DNA of 64,000 nucleotides, taken from assembly GCA_033239005.1 (NCBI GenBank), contig BSQZ01000001.1, forward strand, positions 8,770,000 to 8,833,999, in the 5' to 3' direction. This stretch comes from Lamellibrachia satsuma. Taxonomy: Eukaryota > Annelida > Polychaeta > Sabellida > Siboglinidae. Of this stretch, positions 55,110 to 64,000 are shown piece after piece. The notes below the pieces were generated by a model that did not search any database, had not been told where the DNA came from, and saw only the letters and a list, made by a program, of their open reading frames with translations. The translations under genes and the position numbers were made by a program. The number at the start of each line of letters is the position of its first letter. Position 1 is the stretch's first letter.

Positions 55110-55607
55110 CGGGCGGGCGGGCGGGCGGGCGGGCGGGCGGGCGGGCGGGCGGGCGGGCGGGCGGGCGGGCGGGCGGGCGGGCGGGCGGGCGGGCGGGCGG
55201 GCGGGCGGGCGGGCGGGCGGGCGGGCGGGCGGGCGGGCGGGCGGGCGGGCGGGCGGGCGGGCGGGCGGGCGGGCGGGCGGGCGGGCGGGCGGGCGGGCGG
55301 GCGGGCGGGCGGGCGGGCGGGCGGGCGGGCGGGCGGGCGGGCGGGCGGGCGGGCGGGCGGGCGGGCGGGCGGGCGGGCGGGCGGGGCGGGCGGGCGGGCG
55401 GGCGGGCGGGCGGGCGGGCGGGCGGGCGGGCGGGCGGGCGGGCGGGCGGGCGGGCGGGCGGGCGGGCGGGCGGGCGGGCGGGCGGGCGGGCGGGCGGGCG
55501 GGCGGGCGGGCGGGCGGGCGGGCGGGCGGGCGGGCGGGCGGGCGGGCGGGCGGGCGGGCGGGCGGGCGGGCGGGCGGGCGGGCGGGCGGGCGGGCGGGCG
55601 GGCGGGC
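55110..55607. repeat. (CGGG)n microsatellite, 498 bp
   Basis: About 124 tetranucleotide units, broken only by one extra G at about 55383-55386. Pure CGGG on the plus strand and CCCG on the minus. It is open in all frames, giving Arg-Ala-Gly-Gly or Pro-Ala-Arg-Pro artefacts. Runs of GGG every four bases are expected to form G-quadruplexes on the plus strand. It is the most GC-extreme feature of the window. Confidence 0.98.
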
Positions 55608-55917
55608 ATTAAAGTTTCCCCTAGCGGAGTCGAAATGCATGTTTCGACCCGTCAATACGCTGTTTGCTGTAACGGGCCAAGACTTGACGCGGGCATGACC
55701 GCATTTTTACATAGTAACCTATCAACTTCCAAGGGTAAGCCTATCTGCTGATACTTGCATGACAAATTGTTTATTTTATAAATGTTTGATGGCAACATAC
55801 ATACATTTTATTGATAAGAACAACCTTGCTTCTGCGCATTCACATTCTTTTGTAACAAAATGGACGGCAGTCCGCAAATTCATTTGCAGTTCCGCCACGC
55901 AGTCTCCCGGCATCCGA

Positions 55918-55925
55918 TGACGTCA
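55918..55925. promoter_or_regulatory. Consensus CRE palindrome TGACGTCA
   Basis: A perfect CREB/ATF site lies 54 bp upstream of the C1orf21-like ATG and on the other side faces the minus-strand gene. This places it well for a proximal or bidirectional promoter. Function inferred. Confidence 0.55.
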
Positions 55926-55979
55926 TAGGACAGTGCTGCCGCCTGTGGGCAGCACACATAGATGAGACTGTGGCGTAAC

Positions 55980-56151
55980 ATGGGCTGTGGCTTGTCTCGC
56001 TTGGGCACCGCGAGGAAGCGTACACACCCGGCCGACTGGACGAATTCGACGCGCGAAGCCGGCGGCGAAGATGGAAACGGAAACTCGGCGCGAGGTGACG
56101 GTAGCAACAACGTCCCGCGCCAGCAACAACACTCTGGCACACTCAAGCCAA
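55980..56151 (+). CDS. C1orf21-like exon 1
   Basis: MGCGLSRLGTARKRTHPADW to SGTLKP, donor CCAA|GTAAGT in phase 1. The frame is open upstream for six more codons to another ATG (55962), but the MGC start fits lipidation. Confidence 0.7.
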
Positions 56152-59100
56152 GTAAGTCCGTGTGAGTCCACAGATGAGACGTGTGTGGCAGGACGTGGGC
56201 GATTGGCCTTAAAAATGGTGAGCAGTGGGAAGTTAGCCTCAAAATTGGTGGGAGGTGGGTCTAAAAAAATGGTGGGATTGGCGGGAAATGGGAGGTGGAC
56301 TCTCAAATATGGTTGTAGATGAGAGGTTGGACAGAGGGGAATTGGGAGGTTGGACCAAAAACAGGTGGAAGATGGGAGGTTATGACCTCTGCCACACCCC
56401 CCTCACATAGGGGCCTACTACCTATTTGAAGCATCCGCGCTGTTAACTGTGTGAATGGGGATTGTGGATTTAATATGAAGTTTACTTTTGTAAACGAAGT
56501 AGTTGTGGTAAAGTTTTTGTTCCACAGCGTCAGAGCTTACAAGTAATCAGAAATGAAATGTTGCTGACAACAAGCGTATCAACACAGTGGCTATTAGTCC
56601 GACCGCACCAATATTTCAAAACCAGCCACTGAGCTGCGACGAAATTGAGGGGTATTAAGTTTGGGGTGTTCCTGTGAGAAAAAAAAACGTGATATGTAAT
56701 TTAACACGTGACGTAATTTAGTTGATAGCATTAATTGTGGATTCGTTTCAGAAGAAGCCAACTTCGCGCTCTAAGCGATAGTTGCGTTAATGATCGTTGT
56801 CCCGTCAGTGCCATAACTGTAGGCGAGTTTGGGGACTTGGTCGCCTGTAGATACGCTATGCCATGTTTAAAACTGAACGTGCATGCATACATACATACAA
56901 GCAAATAGGGGATGATATGTAGTACACCAATTAAGCACTTTAATGGAACCCATCTCACAGGCCTAAGAAAACCACGAAAAGCACCTTCTTGGGAGAGGGG
57001 ATTGTTGTAAGCCAAGACACGAGACAAGATGGCGGCTGTGGCCCAGGACAGAGGATGATGGTGTGTGATAGTTTCAGTCATATGCGACGCCCTGGCACAA
57101 GACTCGGCAACATGTTAGAGAAGTGAAAACACCGCTTGACACGTATGCTCTTTGCGTCACTAAATAGTAGTCTGTTCGGCGTTGCAGCTGATAAAACGGA
57201 GGCGCAAGAGCAGAGAAAGGCGAGCAGAGAGGACGAAGGAGAAGGTCGTGGCACAGGCCCGTCGTTGCTGGGGAGACTGAATCTGGCGCGCAACGTTTTC
57301 ACGAAGCCGGCCGCCCGCCGCACGAGCGCTCTAGGCACCGGCAAGAAGTGGACGGCAGTGGGGGAGAGAGCGCGAACCCCGGACGCGCTCAATGTCAGTA
57401 TTAAGCTTAAGCACATACAGGTGAGGTGACATACGGCGGCCAGAGAGGAGTATCGGTGGAACGAACATACGTGGTCCTTTACAATCCCAGTTACGTGTTG
57501 GTTTACACCCGCTATTACCACTCCATATTGTGTAGGCGTTCCTACAAAGCACCAGCAGCCAATCAAGATTCCACACTAAACTTTTTTGCCTGATTTAACC
57601 TTTCAGTCTGGATAATCGACGCTATAAAACTAGCCATTTCTTTCCGGACGAACATATATACATATTGCTTAATTTTATTTATCTGTATTAGCAATACATT
57701 AAATATGATTAAAATATTGTTGTGGTGTGTTCAACGTTGTTTGCATTGCTTACAGAAGCATGCGCGTCCATTCATCAGCAGGCCCGACTGAACACGCGCG
57801 TATTCAAGCAGTGCATATTCCATAACCACACTTTGTCTTGTTGTTTTAGACGACGAAGGCGAAAGGTACGGAGGCATCGGGTGGCTTTGCGGAGACGACG
57901 CAATGCACGTGAGTATTCCTTTCGTTGCTCTTGCGCCCCCGTTGTGTCAGCTTCTGCAAACGCCGAACAGACTGCTGTCTAGAGACTTAATAGGCATATA
58001 CGTGTCAAGCGCTGCTTTCAGTTAGCACTACGGCGTCGCGCAGGGCGGAAACTATCGCATGCCACCGTCGTCTTTCCTGAGCTACAACAGCCGTCTAGTC
58101 CCGCATCTAGTCCCGCATCTAGTCCCGCATCTGTATGTGTGCATCTTCCTCACTCTGTTATTCACTCTTAAATATACACATCTTTGAAAACACCGATGTC
58201 TTCTTTCACAGGGAAGCGACCAAGAGCCAAGTTGAATTCTTTCGAAAACTGGACGAGAAAATAGCTCAGGTAAGTAAGCAATGGTTCAACACGTAGCACA
58301 TGTTGTTCGAAGTTTTAAAATAACTGAGCATTAAGCGATGGTCGATGATGGTCGATCGTGTCAGGCCACTGTTTTAAAACAACAGTACGGTTTTTGAAAT
58401 ATCTGTGTAGCTACGTTTCTGGCTTACTGAAAATACGAAAGCTAGTAAAACATCTTGCATACAGAGAGTGCCCTACTCATATGAACCAATGCAGTGTATT
58501 TAAAGTTTACTTAATCAAATAGTATTTAGATGTTCCTATCAAACAGTTACACCGACTGATGCACGTGTCTGGCATTGATAAGCCCGATGAACACAAAACA
58601 TTCTTTCCCTGTGATATTGTGTCCATATCATCCCCAGTTTGACACCTCATAAACTATGTAAAATAATATTGCTCTCCATCTTACTTGTGATACTACTGTC
58701 TATTTACTGTTAGAATAGTCGTTTCCCGGGATGTTATCTTTTTGATAGCTAGACGGCGGACGTGTATAGACGCAATGCATCGCGGGAACTTAAAATTAGA
58801 AAGTTGGAAAAAAATTGTTTCAGCAAAGAATACATAGTACCAACAATAACACTTAATTATATTATACAGAAATCACAACGCTAGAAACGAAACGCAAAAA
58901 TCGGCTATTATCCGGCATTTGAATAACGTCGAACGCCATTGACCATGCGTTGGCACAGCTACACGATTGTTTCAGCGCACGGCAAAAAGCGCGAATTACG
59001 TGTTGTACTCCCGTCGGCAATCTCACGCGATTTCACCGTTACGTTAGCGTTATATTATAAACCAGAGGCAATAATTTTCGGATCAGAATCAAGATAGACT

Positions 59101-59459
59101 GCCCGGAATAACCCGTGGCTGGGTTATTCCGGGTAACCTATCTTGATTCTGATCTGAAAAGTATTGCTTCAGAGGAATCAAACCGGGTCAGTTTTCCAAT
59201 GGTCCACTCGGAGTCTCAGTGAGGCAAAGCAGTATGTCATCTAGCGGTTCTGGCAGTGACAGCACAGGCTACCGAATTATTATTATCACTATACAGCCAG
59301 GACACAGGAACAAATACAGGCACGCACACAATCATAGGGAGAGGTTTATTTGAAAATAGACGTAAATTACTTGACATTTCTTAGCATCACAAGTTTGTCT
59401 TAGCACAACAAAATATTTCCTTTCAGGGACGGGATTACAATCCTTCAATCCGCAGTTGA
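55980..59459 (+). CDS. C1orf21-like protein, five exons, 200 aa
   Basis: Exons 55980-56151, 57188-57420, 58026-58132, 58212-58269 and 59427-59459 join in phase, 603 nt in all. The N-terminus MGCGLSRLG fits N-myristoylation at Gly2 with palmitoylation at Cys3, so a membrane-anchored cytosolic protein is likely. The middle is a low-complexity, Arg/Gly/Asn/Gln-rich region (NLARNVFTKPAARRT). A 12-bp triple repeat gives LVPHLVPHLVPHL. The C-terminus, SQVEFFRKLDEKIAQGRDY, closely matches the ESQQEFFRMLDEKI..GRDY end of vertebrate C1orf21, which also starts MGC. C1orf21 is about 121 aa; this one is longer in the middle. Function of the family is not established. The N-terminal and last two exons are strongest; exon 3 was chosen because it alone satisfies both phases. 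Confidence 0.7.
57188..57420 (+). CDS. C1orf21-like exon 2
   Basis: DKTEAQEQRKASREDEGEG through ARTPDALNVSIKLKHIQ. Acceptor CGTTGCAG, donor ACAG|GTGAGG. Rich in CpG compared with flanking introns. Confidence 0.65.
58026..58132 (+). CDS. C1orf21-like exon 3
   Basis: HYGVAQGGNYRMPPSSFLSY, then three LVPH repeats. Acceptor CAGTTAG, donor CATCT|GTATGT in phase 2. The alternative acceptor four bases earlier would give a different frame that does not join exon 4. Confidence 0.55.
58212..58269 (+). CDS. C1orf21-like exon 4: conserved FFRKLDEKI motif
   Basis: EATKSQVEFFRKLDEKIAQ. Acceptor TTCTTTCACAG, donor CTCAG|GTAAGT. Confidence 0.8.
59062..59175. ncRNA. Long near-perfect hairpin in the last C1orf21-like intron
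   Basis: Arms of about 53 nt from CCAGAGGCAATA..TTTTC through GATCAGAATCAAGATAG to CCCGGAATAACCC pair around a 6-nt GTGGCT loop with only a few mismatches. It has the length of a microRNA precursor, but it may equally be a foldback element. Expression is unknown. Confidence 0.4.
59427..59459 (+). CDS. C1orf21-like exon 5 with stop
   Basis: GRDYNPSIRS followed by TGA, after acceptor ATTTCCTTTCAG. GRDY continues the conserved family end. Confidence 0.75.
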   Translation, partial: GRDYNPSIRS

Positions 59460-61626
59460 CAGCTGGCAAGTGGCACTATGGAATGCTGGAATCATGTGTG
59501 GGATGGCATATCGAATCGCGACTTTCCTTGCGTACCCGAAATGTTCTCCGAATATCAATACGATGTCGGCAACGTTGCGCCCGTGAAGTCCATCAGTCGT
59601 TAAACACGGAAAACCCCGTGTTGACACGCGCGGTTACTACACAGCGGTCGTTCTCCCAGTTTCGCGCAACAAGCCAGACCGCGCGATAAGGCAGACCGCG
59701 AGATAAGGCAGGACGCTGTTGTTCGAGTATGCCTAAATCCGAATCGTTACAGTTTCTCTCATATAGGCAGAACCAGCATTGTTGGTGTAATCAAGACCTT
59801 CGGTGGATTTTACGACTGTCCTCCTTACAATCAGAGTACTAATTAAGTAACTGAGTTAGTATATTTAGTCTCTGTTGTCTTACCGCTTTAAGATGCCATG
59901 GCGCCTGGTTAAAATCAACGAGGCAACTTGTATCCTTCTATAAGCCTACATGCAGTAAACAGAGACTAATTATGCCTATTTAGTGAGTTGATTACTCTCA
60001 ATGTACTTGATGACCACGGGTTTGACGAGACGTTCAGATTTAACCGTCAACACGTCTGGAGCGGGACGGACATTGATAAAGTATACACATTTTACTTGAC
60101 ATTATGCAGGATCACAGAGAAGCTGTGCCTGCGATAGAACAATGCATTATAGAATCATTCCTGGGCGAAGAACACGGTGAATTACGTTATCTCACATAAT
60201 AAAATAAATCTGTGAACAATATCTTATCGCCCAGCAAACCGACGAACTTCATAGGACACTTTTGTGTAACTTTGGTTTATGATGAAAACTGCTATCGTTC
60301 AACGATTACGACGGGCCATGTGTCTATCTAATTAATGTTATTCCGATTAACCGGATCATCGCTCACTACACGTGAAAGATGGCACATGCTAATGCTGGCC
60401 AAACCACTGCGTCGACACACTATGGAATGGAGATGAATATTTGCCGAACGTCCAAGTTATATGTTAAAGACTCTGCATCATGAAATGATTGCTTGGACAC
60501 ATACTGTAAATTTACTATCACAGAACTGTTTATATAAAATATACGATGTGTTATGTTTAATTCCTTCCAATCGGAGCCTGCGAAACAATATAGAATCAGT
60601 TCACGCACACGTTCCCAGTCGAAATAACCAGTCAAACAAAATTCGGCACATATTCAGTAGTTAGTCGGGGAGACCGGGGCTAGTTGTAGCAAAAAACAGC
60701 AACTGCAGTTATCTCCTGCTCCTGCAGTTAACAAGTGCTTATTTAAATACTTAATGCAATACACATTTGCGCAATGAGAAGTTTTGTGAGGTCTCCTAAA
60801 GTGTCAAAATTTGCGCGATCGCATCCCCGTCTTTGGTTATACGCTGTGGCTGCATGCACGATGGTCGACATCCACAATAGGTGACTGTAAAAATAGGCAG
60901 AGTCCACCTCCCTCCAATCCAGCCCCCACTATTTTAGGACCTACCTCTCACCTCTCACTTCCTGCCACACCCTATCAACTGTTTTAACCAAATACATCAT
61001 GTTAGACTGCCATAAGGACATTTCACATTTGTGTACCACCAAAGGTACTTCGTTTACCAAACGATATCTATCATGGAACCTAAAAACTACGACACTTCTT
61101 GTTGTCCTTGGTAAACCATACGCATCGGCGTCGTTGTTCAAAACAACTCAATCGAGAAAGACGTGTCTAGACGAGGCCTGCAACAGTAGAGAGCATGCCT
61201 ACCTCACATCCCAAGTAAGTTTAGTTTATGTGATCAAGGGCTGGTTATGTTCCAACCATGTCTCTTATATGCTTGTTTCTATTGTTTCGAAAGTTGAGTG
61301 AAGTAGTTGCATGGGGCTGGCGAATGCAAGCTTACATGTATAGCTTATTGGTAGAACGGGCATTGCTGTTGGATCGATGTTCAGTATTTGGATAGATCGG
61401 GATGTATAGACATTGCCGGATTAACGATGGTACAAGCGGCATACTTGTATTAGGCTCCTCACAAAAAGCCCCCCCCCCCATAAAAGCCCCCCTCCACAAA
61501 AAGGCACACCACAAAATCAATCATAATCCACTTGATTAGCCGTTTCGCTTTCTTTGAATCGGTCTCTGACCTCTGTTCAACGCAGCGCTATTAGACGGGG
61601 ATCCAGAAACAGGTTTGGGGAATGGA
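59460..61626. other. Intergenic DNA
   Basis: No gene recognised. Short open frames lack family signals. 61468-61500 is a C- and A-rich tract (AAAAGCCCCCC). Confidence 0.45.
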
Positions 61627-62775
<1,149 letters not shown>

Positions 62776-62904
62776 TTCATCTCTAAATAAACGACTTTTT
62801 GCAGTGTGGATTCCCGACTATATAGTCATGAATGTGACACCGCCTCAAAGTGATGTATGGCGAACATGGTGAAGAGAACGTCTTATTATAATCGACCGTG
62901 AATA

Positions 62905-62942
62905 TGTATGTGCGTGCGTGCGTGCGGCGTGCGCGCGCGCCT
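62905..62942. repeat. (TGCG)n-(GC)n short tract
   Basis: GTGCGTGCGTGCG followed by GCGCGCGC. Confidence 0.8.
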
Positions 62943-63076
62943 GCATGCATGTTTGTATGTTTGTATGCTATGCTACTCCTAGACGCTTCGGATCTCGGAC
63001 TCAGTTGTCCAAAATTACGTGATACAAGGGCAAGCCGTCCGTAGACGTTGTTATAACTGCCAGTGAAAGCCGAAAT

Positions 63077-63890
63077 GTGGCATACACTATGTGTGTTGAC
63101 AAATTTAACAGTTTACTTGATAAACACTTTTCTGAACAGACAGTAAGACTAAATAAATATAAACATGAAAAATATCCTTGGATAACACAATCTATACTAA
63201 AGTCAATACATACTCGTGATCATCCAAATAAAAAACGCATTCACTCAAAAAGGTCTAAAAATTTTCATAATATTGACAACCAATATGAACAATACAGACA
63301 CACTCCAAATAGAGCAATACGTGATGCAAAATCCAAATATTGGACCAAACAATTTGATGAATTTAAAAACGACATCAAACAAACATGGTCTAACATTAAA
63401 ACATGCTTCATCTCTAGGCTAAGCAAAATTTACCCTCATCATTTCAAATCGACAACCAAAATATCGATGATACAACATAAATAGCCAACTCATTTAACAA
63501 ACACTGTAAATATTGGCCCTAAGTTAGCAGATAAAATAAACTCTTCAAATAGCTATAAAGATTACTTGCGTAATCAATTACCAAATAGTATTGTCATGGA
63601 AGAAACTACTTGCATGGAGCTAATTGATATCACACAAAAATTAAATCATCAAAAACTAGTGCTGGTTATGATAACATAAAAAACATTATTAAACAGTGTG
63701 TAGATAGTATTGCTTTGCCCATGACTGAAATGTTCAATTTTATGATACGATCTAAAAATACCTTAACACTGCCAAAGTCGTATCACTTTACAAATCAGGC
63801 GATGCAAGTTTGTTCCCAAACTACAGGCCTATCTCTTTACTGTCAGTCTTTTCCAATGGTTTTTCTTTCAAAATGGTTATCATGGACTTG
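63077..63890 (+). mobile_element. LINE ORF2 fragment (endonuclease-RT linker to first RT block)
   Basis: FNSLLDKHFSEQTVRLNKYK, YPWITQSILKSIHTRD and AKSKYWTKQFDEFKNDIKQT are the linker. After stops, LYKSGDASLFPNYRPISLL opens the reverse transcriptase. Decayed and truncated at about 63890. Confidence 0.85.
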
Positions 63891-63904
63891 TAGATAATAT
63901 TAAG

Positions 63905-64000
63905 CTGAACATGGACTGGATCATGCAAAAAGTAGAAAGTGCAGGCAGGAGAGGGATTAGATGGACGCTGACAACTCAGCTAGAGGAACTGGACTTCGCA
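63905..64000 (+). mobile_element. Second, different LINE RT fragment at the window edge
   Basis: MDWIMQKVESAGRRGIRWTL TTQLEELDFA matches the block just before the RT catalytic centre of another LINE family (..GIRWT....LDFADD..). It continues beyond the window. Confidence 0.65.

Noticed and set aside
54849..55751. Open frames of 170-300 codons over the (CGGG)n array (Arg-Ala-Gly-Gly and Pro-Ala-Arg-Pro polymers)
   Set aside because: All frames of CGGG repeats lack stops. No splice, start or conservation evidence supports a protein.
57722..57982. Arg-rich open frame with possible exons near 57752-57866
   Set aside because: Phases do not fit between C1orf21-like exons 2 and 3, and the sequence has no motif. 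Could be an alternative exon but is unsupported.

Overview
The window is intron-rich nuclear DNA from an invertebrate animal, most likely marine. Gene structure is animal-like, with GT-AG introns, about 0.1-5 kb each, and one very large exon. Introns and spacers are AT-rich and full of CR1-like and other LINEs, a Ty3/gypsy remnant, a tRNA-derived SINE, hAT-type and other terminal-inverted-repeat (TIR) elements, and microsatellites. I cannot name the phylum from the sequence alone. There is no prokaryotic signature.

Layout. 1-9.3 kb holds decayed retrotransposons: a LINE, a SINE, a rearranged Ty3/gypsy remnant, a CR1-like LINE with an esterase-type ORF1, and another LINE. 10.3-20.7 kb holds a minus-strand CTR-family copper transporter in five exons (about 183 aa, SLC31A2-like start). 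Its introns contain an intact-ended hAT element with an 8-bp target duplication, a CR1 LINE tail and a TIR element. 22.7-48.2 kb holds a complete plus-strand ASPM (abnormal spindle) gene. I read it as 23 coding exons, all phase-compatible, 9654 nt and 3217 aa. It has an N-terminal ASH domain, six 17-residue [12 protein letters not shown] repeats, two calponin-homology domains, a long IQ region and an Armadillo-like C-terminus. Its large exon 17 carries 24 exactly in-register, nearly identical 69-bp (23-aa) IQ repeats.

50.9-52.1 kb holds a possible two-exon small gene on the plus strand whose 3' part is duplicated. 52.8-54.9 kb holds at least five phase-compatible minus-strand exons of a charged protein I do not recognise. 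55.11-55.61 kb is an almost pure 498-bp (CGGG)n array, followed by a perfect CRE palindrome. 55.98-59.46 kb holds a plus-strand five-exon gene (200 aa) with a myristoylation-type MGCGLS start and a C-terminal FFRKLDEKI..GRDY motif like vertebrate C1orf21. 59.5-64 kb is intergenic, with a TIR element containing a long (TA)n and truncated LINEs at the window edge.

The copper transporter and ASPM are transcribed divergently. The unknown minus gene and the C1orf21-like gene also diverge, from around the (CGGG)n/CRE region. No functional link between the neighbours is evident. Exon positions are read by eye from splice sites, frame and family motifs, without transcript data.
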